From Mesorhizobium amorphae (GTDB lineage: Bacteria; Pseudomonadota; Alphaproteobacteria; Rhizobiales; Rhizobiaceae), in assembly GCA_003240775.1 (NCBI GenBank), contig QFNI01000099.1, positions 1 to 6,153 on the forward strand: a stretch of 6,153 bases of DNA, written 5' to 3'. This document shows positions 1-5,655 of this stretch, piece by piece. The translations under genes were made by a program, and so were the position numbers. The stretch's first letter is position 1, and each line of letters opens with the position of its first letter. The notes under the pieces were generated by a model. That model saw only the letters and a program-made list of their open reading frames with translations, did no database searches and had not been told where the DNA came from.

Positions 1-138
1 CTGATCGAGATCCCGGTCGGCGAGCTTACCGAAGACATGATCGAGGAGATCAACGCTTGCCTGGAGACCACCGGGCGGGCGGCGAGGCTCGCGGAGCGCC
101 TGGCGGATATGGCGCCGAGGAGCGGGCTGGCGCCGTGA
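1..138 (+). CDS. 3' end of an unrecognised protein (partial)
   Basis: An open frame enters from the left edge and ends at the TGA at 136-138, giving 45 residues of a C-terminus. The translated tail is rich in Glu, Ala, Leu and Arg (for example ELTEDMIEEINACLE followed by AARLAERLADMAPRSG) and looks helical and amphipathic. There is no motif that identifies a family. Third codon positions are nearly all G or C, as in the neighbouring genes, which supports real coding. The gene converges with the leftward operon, with a strong hairpin between the two stop codons. The start and most of the protein are outside the window, so no function is offered. Confidence 0.55.
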   Translation: MIEIPVGELTEDMIEEINACLETTGRAARLAERLADMAPRSGLAP

Positions 139-146
139 TCGGCTGA

Positions 147-172
147 GCGCCGGCGGGATCGCCCGCCGGCGC
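147..172. terminator. GC-rich hairpin between convergent genes, likely bidirectional terminator
   Basis: A perfect 11-bp inverted repeat, GCGCCGGCGGG (147-157) and CCCGCCGGCGC (162-172), encloses a 4-nt loop ATCG. It sits in the 41-bp gap between the stop of the rightward gene (138) and the stop of the leftward operon (180). The position and perfect stem suit a transcription terminator shared by both strands. The following T-run is poor (GTCTT on the + strand, none on the - strand), so it may be only a partial intrinsic terminator or an RNA 3'-end stabiliser. Confidence 0.6.
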
Positions 173-179
173 CGCGTCT

Positions 180-1334
180 TCAGTGAAGGCTCGGGAAATC
201 CGCGTCCCGTTCCGGCGGCCCGACGTCCTCCCTCATCATCAGATCTTCGAGCCACTCCTCGCTCATCGCGCCGATGATGCCGGCCGGGAAGTTCATGTCC
301 GACACCAGCACCGCGCCGTCGAAGACCTTGACCCGCAGGACGGCGTCGTCCCCGAGGTCTTCCAGGCCGATATCGAACCGGACGTCTTCCCCGACGATCG
401 CCTTCTGGAGCGCCAGCACGGTCTCCATCACCGCGTCTCCGGCGGTCTCCCACCCGGCGGGCGGCAGGACGGTGCACAATGGGCCGAGAGCGCCGTCGTT
501 CAGTCGCAAGAACTCCTCTTCCGCCCGCGAGACGGTCTCGTCATCCAGGTGAACCTCGTCATTCTCGAGGGCGTTGAAGAAGGCGTCGGCGTCCATGTCG
601 TCCAGATCGTCCGCGACGACCCCGTCATCGCCGCGGACGAAGACCGGGGAGAGGCCGTCACCCAAGTCGGGCGCGTCGTCAGAGACCGGGTAATGCCGGA
701 TGCCGATCAGGAACCGGACGCCGAGCGTGTTCGGGTCCTCCGGCATCTCCTCGCTGAACGGCGCCGGCAGGATGCTGCCCGGCGCTTGGGAATCGCCGGT
801 CGCGAAGGCCCGGTTGGCGTCGTAGACCGCCTGGTCGCTGATCTGGCCGATCTCCAGAGGGGAGTAGAGGCGGGGGGAGAGGATGACGTTGGACCGGTCG
901 CGGGACATGCCGCTGGCGCGCAGCGAGCGCGATATCGCGTTGAGCGCCCCCTCGACGTTCTCCTTCATGGCCGTCAGGTTGCCCATGATCGGGATGACGA
1001 ACGTCTGGCTGACGATGACGACCTTTTCGCCTTCGTTCGTCACGCCGGAGAAATCCGGCTCGCCGCTGAGGCGGCGAAGCAAGCCGCAGACGCGGGAGTC
1101 GTTCGTGGCCTCGACGAGCGCCACGACCCTCTCGTCGCTCATGCGGCCGTCGGCGAAGGCGCGCTGGATCATCGTTTCGAGGCGTTCTTCCGCTTCAAGC
1201 TGCTTGTCGTAATCAGCGTCCGTCGCGTCATCGGGAAGATCGGCGTTCGCGATTTCCCAGAGGCGAGCGAAGCGTTGCTCGAACGGGACCGTCTGGCCCT
1301 GGGGCTTTTTGCGGCGGTTGCGGCTTTTCGGCAT
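180..1334 (-). CDS. Highly acidic protein of unknown function, last gene of the restriction operon
   Basis: A 384-residue protein of no family I recognise. The start was placed at the ATG (1332-1334) rather than further upstream because GGGGAGA lies 7 nt before it and because it follows the stop of the ProQ/FinO gene by one base (TGA-C-ATG). Frames upstream of this ATG overlap the real ProQ/FinO gene. The protein begins with a basic tail (MPKSRNRRKKPQG), followed by a helical Glu/Arg-rich region (about 17-92). A hydrophobic stretch, VVIVSQTFVIPIMGNL (105-120), is too polar at its end for a clear membrane span. Residues 216-275 are extremely acidic: about 21 Asp/Glu against 2 Arg. The C-terminal part (about 285-384) mixes beta-like segments with more acid. 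No catalytic motif or signal peptide is visible. Co-expression suggests an accessory role with the nuclease or RNA chaperone; acid-rich DNA- or RNA-mimic behaviour is possible but unproven. Confidence 0.8.
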   Translation of the reverse strand: MPKSRNRRKKPQGQTVPFEQRFARLWEIANADLPDDATDADYDKQLEAEERLETMIQRAFADGRMSDERVVALVEATNDSRVCGLLRRLSGEPDFSGVTNEGEKVVIVSQTFVIPIMGNLTAMKENVEGALNAISRSLRASGMSRDRSNVILSPRLYSPLEIGQISDQAVYDANRAFATGDSQAPGSILPAPFSEEMPEDPNTLGVRFLIGIRHYPVSDDAPDLGDGLSPVFVRGDDGVVADDLDDMDADAFFNALENDEVHLDDETVSRAEEEFLRLNDGALGPLCTVLPPAGWETAGDAVMETVLALQKAIVGEDVRFDIGLEDLGDDAVLRVKVFDGAVLVSDMNFPAGIIGAMSEEWLEDLMMREDVGPPERDADFPSLH

Positions 1335-1335
1335 G

Positions 1336-1830
1336 TCACGTCTCCCCAGGGTTGGTGTCGGCCGCCGCCAGCGCAAGCGTTTCTTGCGACTGTCTGTATT
1401 GGTCGGGGAACCGCTTGCGGCGGATCTCCGTGAGCATGGCCAGCCTCTTATTGGCGGCCTCCGCCGCGTCCGGATGAAGATCAGGCTGCCGCAGCGTCCA
1501 CCGTGCGTGGCGGATCTTCCGGGCGAGGGAGCCGGCCGTTTTCGGCGAAATCGTTTGCCCCACCGTCCCGTCTTCGTCCCCACCGAGCCCGTAGCGGGGC
1601 CGGCCGACCTTCAGCGCGGCGCGATACTCGCGCCGCTTCGTCCAGAGGCGCAGGAACGCATGCGCCACGTCCGGCCCCGTGATCTCCGCCAGGTCCTCGA
1701 AGGCCCCGATCCTGAGAGGGAGTGGGCGCGCCGGGTCGGCGAATACCGGAAGGCCCAGGGCCATGACGACCTTCTTGGTCTCGAGGTAGGCCAGGTATTC
1801 CGGGCTGCTCTCGGGGGATTCGTGAGGCAT
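1336..1830 (-). CDS. ProQ/FinO-family RNA chaperone
   Basis: A 164-residue protein carrying a FinO/ProQ-type RNA-binding domain at about residues 19-112. Visible hallmarks are F30 followed by RPLPLRIGAFEDL (35-47), matching the family's 'kPLkiGi..dl' element, then a helix with LWTKRREYRAALKVG (62-76) and RPRYGLGG (77-84), matching the family's 'Y..al..G..RydL.G'. A basic helical tail follows (KIRHARWTLR, 105-114; EIRRKRFPDQYRQ, 135-147). Known members bind structured RNAs and intrinsic-terminator 3' ends and promote sRNA-mRNA pairing; FinO itself stabilises the FinP antisense RNA on F-like plasmids. The ATG at 1828-1830 overlaps the nuclease stop codon by one base (TGATG), and its Shine-Dalgarno AAGGGGA lies inside the last nuclease codons, so translation is probably coupled. 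The domain is shorter and more divergent than enterobacterial ProQ; its placement behind a restriction gene is unusual. Confidence 0.85.
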   Translation of the reverse strand: MPHESPESSPEYLAYLETKKVVMALGLPVFADPARPLPLRIGAFEDLAEITGPDVAHAFLRLWTKRREYRAALKVGRPRYGLGGDEDGTVGQTISPKTAGSLARKIRHARWTLRQPDLHPDAAEAANKRLAMLTEIRRKRFPDQYRQSQETLALAAADTNPGET

Positions 1831-3014
1831 CAGCGGTTCCCCTTGACCCGGTTGTGCGTCACGCAGAGCATCTGGCAGTTGTCCCCGGTCGTGGCGCCGC
1901 CGCGGCTCCAGGCCGCGACGTGGTCGGCTTCCATCTCCCTCAGATCCCAGATCCGGTCCGCGTTCCGCCCGTCGGTCACGGCGCAGAGGGGGCAGTTGGA
2001 GTGGCCGGCGTCCTCGGCAGCGTCGGTCTGCCGTTTCCAGGCCGCCTTCTTCATGGCCTCGGGGAAGACGCGCACGTCCAGGAGGCGATGATCCTCCTCG
2101 CCGCCCAGAACGTATTCGAAAACGCCCCTGGGGCTGTTGATCGCCCGGTCGGCCAGAAGCTCCCCGACGCGCTCGTCCACGTCTTGCGGGTCGTAGCGGC
2201 CGTCACCGTAGGTCCGATAGAGCCGGTCCCATTCGAGGCCACGCATCTCCTTGCGGGGCGTCGGGAAGACGTTCCCGGCCCAGTTGATGACCCGGTCGAA
2301 GTGCTCCGTCATCTCGACGATGTCCGGGTCGTTGCGGCGCGCGGCCATGTAGTCGCGGACGTTGCACTCGCTCACCCAGGCGAGCGCGGTTGCCAGGATC
2401 TCCTGGCGCAGCGGCGAGCCGGAGAGGTAGGTCTGCCACCGCTCCATGTTCGCGTCCCGGCTGTTGCTGAAATGGGCCCTGGCCGCGGTGACGAACGGGC
2501 CGGAGTAGACCGCGTTGAGCAGTTCCTGCTCGTTGAGCGGCACGCCGGCGATGTTGATGGTCTTGAACCAGTCGCGGATCTCGGTCTCCGTGCCCTGGCA
2601 GACGTAGGCGAGAAGCTCCGTGTCGAGGAAGCGGCCCCGCTCCTCGGCCGTCAGGCCGGAGAAGTAGCGCGGGTTGCCGTCGGGACCGTTGACCGAAATC
2701 ATGCCGAGAACGAACCGGCCGAGGCTGGTGATGCGCTGCTGGCCGTCGAGGACCTCGAGCAGGTCCTGACCCTGCGCGTCGGCGCCGGTGCGGTTGAAGT
2801 AGAGCAGCCCGAGAGGGTAGTCGCGCAGGACGGACTCGACGACCGCGCGCTCGCGCTCGCCGCCCTTGTCGGCGTAGATGAAGTTGCGCTGGTATTCCGG
2901 CTGGATCGTCAGCCGGCCGCCGAGGCCGTAAAGGCCCTTGCCCTCCAGCTCGCTGTATTCGAAGCCGGCGGTGATCTGGCGGATGGTGATGTCGGTGCGG
3001 AGCGTGGTCTTCAC
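1830..3014 (-). CDS. DUF262 + HNH endonuclease, restriction partner of the methyltransferase
   Basis: A 394-residue protein with two recognisable parts. The N-terminal DUF262 (ParB/Srx-like fold, as in GmrS) shows QPEYQRN at 38-44 and LEVLDGQQRITSL at 86-98, the family's DGQQR(I/L)TS signature, plus a later INIAGVPLNEQELLNA (153-168). The C-terminal end is an HNH nuclease: CPLC (341-344), MEADHVAAWSRGG (361-373) with E362, D364 and H365, N379, then CVTHNRVKG (384-392). The two CxxC/CxxH pairs look like the zinc site, and H365/N379/N388 form an H-N-N core. The start is the GTG at 3012-3014, overlapping the methyltransferase stop by 4 nt (GTGA), with GAAAGG upstream. In-frame sequence further upstream is the shadow of the methyltransferase gene. 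DUF262-HNH proteins act in modification-dependent restriction and phage defence; here it most likely cleaves DNA according to modification state. Whether it cuts unmodified sites or modified phage DNA cannot be decided from sequence. Confidence 0.93.
   Translation of the reverse strand: MKTTLRTDITIRQITAGFEYSELEGKGLYGLGGRLTIQPEYQRNFIYADKGGERERAVVESVLRDYPLGLLYFNRTGADAQGQDLLEVLDGQQRITSLGRFVLGMISVNGPDGNPRYFSGLTAEERGRFLDTELLAYVCQGTETEIRDWFKTINIAGVPLNEQELLNAVYSGPFVTAARAHFSNSRDANMERWQTYLSGSPLRQEILATALAWVSECNVRDYMAARRNDPDIVEMTEHFDRVINWAGNVFPTPRKEMRGLEWDRLYRTYGDGRYDPQDVDERVGELLADRAINSPRGVFEYVLGGEEDHRLLDVRVFPEAMKKAAWKRQTDAAEDAGHSNCPLCAVTDGRNADRIWDLREMEADHVAAWSRGGATTGDNCQMLCVTHNRVKGNR
2122..2149. repeat. 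Copy A of the 28-bp near-repeat, inside the nuclease gene
   Basis: Located in the DUF262-HNH gene where the protein reads DRAINSPRGVF, in the linker region between the two domains (about residues 289-299). It differs from the intergenic copy at 5591-5618 at two positions. The palindromic core GCCCCTGGGGC lies at 2124-2134. Confidence 0.6.
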
Positions 3015-4063
3015 GGCTGGACCTTTCGGATGAGGATGCGGGCGTAGCGGGGCTTCGGGTCTCCGACGACCGTGCCGTCCTTGTCCTTGATGATGCCGTG
3101 CGGCTTGGCGGGGACGCGGTCGTTCGTGCGGTAGTCGTTGGCGTTCAGGATCTCGAACTGCTCCGGGCAATACTTGTCGAGAAACGAGATCGGGACCCCC
3201 ATCGGCCCGTCGTAATCGGCGGGGATGGCCAGCGTCTGCGGGATGTCGATCGCGTCGTAGTTGTCGTAGCGGTCGTAGGCCTTCTTGCCGCGCATGGCCT
3301 TCTTGTAGCGCAGGTTGTTGGCCATCGTGTCGAGCGCGAGCGGCTGGTGCCGGCGGCCGTGCTCGATGTTGGTGAACCAGCGCACGCCCTTGACCCGGAT
3401 GTATTTCCGCCCCTGCCCGTCGACCCGGCATCCGGCGGCCTCGAGCGGGTAATGGTCAGGGACTCGGAATTCCCGATCTCCGCTGCTGATGCTCGGGCCG
3501 AGCCACAAGCGGTTCACGGCGATATGGGCGAACACGTCCTTGTAGGTGATGGCGTTCATGTTGCCGATCACCGAGAACTTCTTCTCGCTTTCCATGATCC
3601 AGGCCAGGAACTCGCGGAAGATCGAGAACGGCGGGTTCGTGATCACGAAGTCCGCCTCGTCCCGCAGCGCCGTCACCTCGGCCGAACGGAAGTCGCCGTC
3701 GCCCTCCAGGTATTCCCACTTCAGGTCGGCCATGTTGACCTGGCCGTCGCCGTTCTCGTCCGCCTCCAGCACGAAGACGCGGCCGCGCGGGTCGGCGCCC
3801 TCCTCGCCGCGCATGACCGCGGCCGGCGCGTAGCTGGTGCTGATCAGCTTTTTCAGCCCGTAGAAGGCGAAGTTGGCGACGAAGAACTTCGTGAAGTTCG
3901 ACCACTCCGGATCGTCGCAGGGCAGCAGGATCGTCTTGCCGCGGAAGACGTCGCGGTCGAACTCGAGGTAGGCGTTCATCTCGCGCTGGATGTCGTCGAA
4001 CTGCGTGTAGAACTCGTCGTTCTTGCCCGCCCGCGCCTTGGTGAGGTTCTCGTTCTTGGCCAT
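3011..4063 (-). CDS. EcoRI-family adenine-N6 DNA methyltransferase
   Basis: A 350-residue protein that closely resembles M.EcoRI-type enzymes, which transfer a methyl group from S-adenosylmethionine to N6 of adenine; M.EcoRI (about 326 residues) acts in GAATTC. Family landmarks in order: KNDEFYTQFDDI (14-25); LPCDDPEWSNFTKFF (47-61) and the GLKKLI segment (69-74), the probable cofactor-binding region; GDGDFRSAE (121-129); the catalytic NPPF tetrapeptide (143-146) within DFVITNPPFSIF; VIGNMNAITYKDVF (165-178); LWLGP (186-190); YDNYDAI (266-272); and MGVPISFLDKYCPEQFEI (288-305). Full length and all motifs suggest it is active. The ATG at 4061-4063 has AAGGGCGG just upstream. Residues about 81-117 form an insert rich in charged residues (includes EADENGDGQVNMADL). 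It is the first gene of the operon, consistent with methylation being established before nuclease is made. Target specificity is not readable from sequence; GAATTC is only the family precedent. Confidence 0.96.
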   Translation of the reverse strand: MAKNENLTKARAGKNDEFYTQFDDIQREMNAYLEFDRDVFRGKTILLPCDDPEWSNFTKFFVANFAFYGLKKLISTSYAPAAVMRGEEGADPRGRVFVLEADENGDGQVNMADLKWEYLEGDGDFRSAEVTALRDEADFVITNPPFSIFREFLAWIMESEKKFSVIGNMNAITYKDVFAHIAVNRLWLGPSISSGDREFRVPDHYPLEAAGCRVDGQGRKYIRVKGVRWFTNIEHGRRHQPLALDTMANNLRYKKAMRGKKAYDRYDNYDAIDIPQTLAIPADYDGPMGVPISFLDKYCPEQFEILNANDYRTNDRVPAKPHGIIKDKDGTVVGDPKPRYARILIRKVQP

Positions 4064-4090
4064 GGTCCGCCCTTGTGAATGGTTCGTCCC

Positions 4091-4119
4091 ATCTTACAGT
4101 AATGTCCCCCGCCCGAAAA
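4091..4119 (-). promoter_or_regulatory. Putative promoter of the leftward restriction operon
   Basis: On the - strand a TAAGAT hexamer (4096-4091) resembles a -10 box and is preceded, after a 17-nt spacer, by TTTTCG (4119-4114), a weak -35 (three matches to TTGACA). Transcription would begin near 4084, leaving a roughly 20-nt leader that includes the Shine-Dalgarno AAGGG at 4074-4070. The -35 element overlaps the CCGAAAAGGAGAAA repeat at 4113-4126. The -10 box is convincing, the -35 less so. Confidence 0.45.
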
Positions 4120-4130
4120 GGAGAAACGTC

Positions 4131-4315
4131 GCCCGGGCCGACCCCGCCGCCAGGCGACCGGCGCGCCCCCGAAAGCCGACCATGGCGACCGGGCTCGACG
4201 TCCCGAGCGAGCTGACCGGCCGCCAGGCGGCGTCGCTTCGCTCACCGCGTTGCGGCCGAGCGTCCCGGACGAGGCGGCCCTGGCCGACTCGATCCTGGTT
4301 GGCGAATTCCGCTAA
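4131..4315 (+). pseudogene. Possible remnant of a small decayed gene
   Basis: The 294-bp gap between divergent genes contains a stretch with coding-like codon use but no intact gene. AAGGAG (4118-4123), within a 14-mer identical to the leader of the Lar-like gene, sits where a ribosome site would be, yet the expected start position (4131) reads GCC. From there one frame reads about 34 codons with high GC3, including KPTMATGLDVPSELTGRQ. A neighbouring frame then reads LTALRPSVPDEAALADSILV and closes with TAA at 4313-4315. The switch lies near 4230-4241. The same second frame is open back to 4103 but has no ATG, GTG or TTG before about 4250. This fits a lost start plus a frameshift, but G+C-rich noncoding DNA can mimic it, so confidence is low. 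Confidence 0.27.
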
Positions 4316-4327
4316 ATCGGCTATGCT
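4299..4327 (+). promoter_or_regulatory. Sigma70-like promoter for the 140-residue protein gene, with GAATTC in the spacer
   Basis: TTGGCG (4299-4304) and TATGCT (4322-4327) are separated by exactly 17 bp, giving a good sigma70-type promoter. It lies about 30 bp upstream of the GTG start at 4358 and points toward it. The spacer begins with the last G of the -35 box in a GAATTC hexamer (4304-4309). This segment is locally A+T-richer than its surroundings, as expected for a promoter. Confidence 0.6.
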
Positions 4328-4357
4328 GGGTGAAGAAGCGAGCATGGGTGAACGAAC

Positions 4358-4780
4358 GTGGCCGAAGACGTCGAAGACAAGGGAGAGGACGCCGATCTGG
4401 CGGGAGCGGAGAGCCAGACCGGCTCGGCGCGAAAGCCGCCTCAGATCCACGTCATGGACGGCAAGCATCCTCTGCAGGTCGTCCTGCACGGCGCGCGCCA
4501 CGCCGGCATCGACAGGTTCTATTTCGAGCTGGACGCGGAGGGGGCGCCGGTCCTGGTCGCGGCGCGGAACGTCCTCGAGAACGATCGCGGCCCGGCCGAC
4601 CCGGCTTGGGTCGAGGCGGCCCTGGCCATCGCCCGCGGCCATCAGGGCGAGCCGCCCGCCGGGCCGTTCCTCTTTCACATCCGAACCTCCAGACGGGAGG
4701 ACGGTCGACGCGCGCCCGAGGCCGTTCCGGAGAAGGGAGAGGCGGAGGACGCCGCGTTGCCGGCGCACGACTGGGGATAA
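4358..4780 (+). CDS. Unrecognised 140-residue protein
   Basis: The gene starts at GTG 4358 with a modest GGGTGA 7 nt upstream; an internal ATG at 4454 is an alternative start but lacks a clear ribosome site. It ends at TAA 4778-4780. I do not recognise a family. The first 27 residues are acidic and probably disordered (MAEDVEDKGEDADLAGAESQ). A compact core follows at about 28-110: PPQIHVMDGKHPLQVVLHGA (28-47), IDRFYFELDAEGAPVLVAA (51-69) and PAWVEAALAIARGHQGEP (82-99), then a short beta-like GPFLFHIRTS (102-111). The C-terminal 30 residues are again charged and low in complexity. There is no signal peptide, membrane span or cysteine. The gene lies behind a good promoter and is divergent from the restriction operon; the following gene begins 66 bp later on the same strand. 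High GC3 supports it as real. Confidence 0.7.
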   Translation: MAEDVEDKGEDADLAGAESQTGSARKPPQIHVMDGKHPLQVVLHGARHAGIDRFYFELDAEGAPVLVAARNVLENDRGPADPAWVEAALAIARGHQGEPPAGPFLFHIRTSRREDGRRAPEAVPEKGEAEDAALPAHDWG

Positions 4781-4846
4781 CCAGCCCCGCTTCCGGTTTT
4801 CGCCGCGCCGGGATAGCCTCGATCGGGAAACGGAAAGGAACAGGTC

Positions 4847-5515
4847 ATGGACGACCTCACCCGCGAGATGATCGCCGAGGCCCGCAAGGACAAAACTGCG
4901 CTCCGCTCGGGCGGCATGAGCATGATGGGTAACCGCATGATGACCCGCATCGGTCTCGATCGCGTCGAGCGGGTGGTGATCGTCCAGGAGGGGGAACGGT
5001 TCTGGGGGAACGTCATCTTCACCTCCCCCGATTTCGAACCGAACGTCCTCGGCACCCCGGACCGCCACCCCCGGTTCTCGCGAGAGGAGGCGCTCGGGGA
5101 CGTTCGCGGCATCCTGATCCTGGCCAAGCAGGCGGAGATGATGCGCGGGGTCGGACCGCGAGCCGAAGACGACGAGGCGATCTTCGAGATCGACAACGTC
5201 GCCCTGGCTTTCAACAGAAACGCGCTGAAAATCATCCCCCTGACCTCGATCCCGCAGGATTATGTCCGGGCTCGTCTCGATGACATGGTCGAAAGGGCCA
5301 CGGGGGGCGCGGCGCTGACCTGCGAGGCGCTCGACGCTCTCGGCGATCACGATCGCAAGCTGCTGCAGGCGACTTGCGCGATGCTGCTGAGGGCCGGCAA
5401 GTTCCGCCATCGGAGCCCCGGTTTCCTCAGGGAGATCGAGGCGGGTGAGGAGCGCGAAAACGGATCCGGACCTGACCGTAAGCCTGACGGACCGGACGCG
5501 GGTCCCGACATTTGA
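4847..5515 (+). CDS. Unrecognised 222-residue protein
   Basis: ATG at 4847 is preceded by AAAGGAA about 8 nt upstream; the gene ends at TGA 5513-5515. No family is recognised. The N-terminus is helical and Met-rich (SGGMSMMGNRMMTRIG, 21-36), followed by beta-like DRVERVVIVQEGERFWGNVI (38-57), the loop FTSPDFEPNVLGTPDRHP (58-75), and a helix SREEALGDVRGILILAKQAE (78-97). A second beta-like segment, AIFEIDNVALAFNRNAL (111-127), precedes a mostly helical C-terminal half. The last 25 residues are a Glu/Gly/Pro/Asp tail that looks disordered. No membrane segment or catalytic motif stands out. It is cytoplasmic by appearance. It lies 66 bp behind the 140-residue gene and may be co-transcribed with it. 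The antisense frames across this gene are long but have no ribosome sites, so the + strand reading is preferred. Confidence 0.84.
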   Translation: MDDLTREMIAEARKDKTALRSGGMSMMGNRMMTRIGLDRVERVVIVQEGERFWGNVIFTSPDFEPNVLGTPDRHPRFSREEALGDVRGILILAKQAEMMRGVGPRAEDDEAIFEIDNVALAFNRNALKIIPLTSIPQDYVRARLDDMVERATGGAALTCEALDALGDHDRKLLQATCAMLLRAGKFRHRSPGFLREIEAGEERENGSGPDRKPDGPDAGPDI

Positions 5516-5590
5516 GGACCTCCGAGACAAGAATCCTCCATAGATCGAAGCCGCCGCGCCGGTCACATGGCGGGGGTTTCCGGCTCCGTG

Positions 5591-5618
5591 ACGCCCCTGG
5601 GGCTGCTGATCGCCTGGT
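5591..5618. repeat. Copy B of a 28-bp near-repeat shared with the nuclease gene
   Basis: This intergenic stretch matches 2122-2149, inside the DUF262-HNH gene, at 26 of 28 positions in the same + strand orientation. Mismatches are at 5606 (C versus T) and 5615 (T versus C). The core GCCCCTGGGGC (5593-5603) is palindromic. Read on the - strand both copies use the same frame: AINSPRGVFE in the nuclease and AISSPRGVTE here. The match is unlikely to be chance by my rough estimate. Its nature is unresolved (see findings). Confidence 0.6.
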
Positions 5619-5655
5619 GAGGTTGATCTTTCTTTCTGGGCTGTTTCGTGATATT

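Noticed and set aside
1295..1311. GGCCCTGGGGCTTTTT, terminator-like on the + strand
   Set aside because: It lies within the coding region of the leftward acidic protein, on the wrong strand for that gene, and the stem is only about 5 bp.
183..1433. A 416-codon rightward open frame antisense to the acidic protein and the ProQ/FinO gene
   Set aside because: It crosses the junction of two leftward genes, has no ribosome site, and its translation is rich in Arg, Val, Asp and His, typical of the antisense of a high-GC3 gene.
1335..1583. Upstream start for the acidic protein at 1583
   Set aside because: The extra 83 residues overlap the ProQ/FinO gene and are Arg-rich shadow sequence; the ATG at 1334 has a strong ribosome site.
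1854..3047. A 397-codon rightward open frame antisense to the DUF262-HNH nuclease
   Set aside because: The leftward strand carries clear DUF262 and HNH motifs; the antisense frame has no motif and no start context.
3015..3431. N-terminal extension of the DUF262-HNH protein up to an ATG near 3431
   Set aside because: The added 139 residues are an Arg/Pro/His-rich shadow of the methyltransferase gene; the GTG at 3014 overlaps its stop by 4 nt and has a ribosome site.
3098..4078. A 326-codon rightward open frame antisense to the methyltransferase
   Set aside because: The methyltransferase motif set on the other strand is unambiguous.
4146..4229. Repeated 11-mer GCCGCCAGGCG at 4146-4156 and 4219-4229
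   Set aside because: A short G+C-rich direct repeat of this kind is expected by chance in such DNA; no further unit or regular spacing is seen.
4771..4790. Short inverted repeats CTGG/CCAG and GGGG/CCCC around the stop of the 140-residue gene
   Set aside because: Four-base stems without an adjacent T-run are too weak to call a terminator.
5623..5654. Promoter for the Lar-like gene: TTGATC (5623-5628) with TGATAT (5649-5654)
   Set aside because: The hexamers look acceptable but the 20-nt spacer is too long, and no better spaced pair was found; the region may hold a promoter, but I cannot place it.
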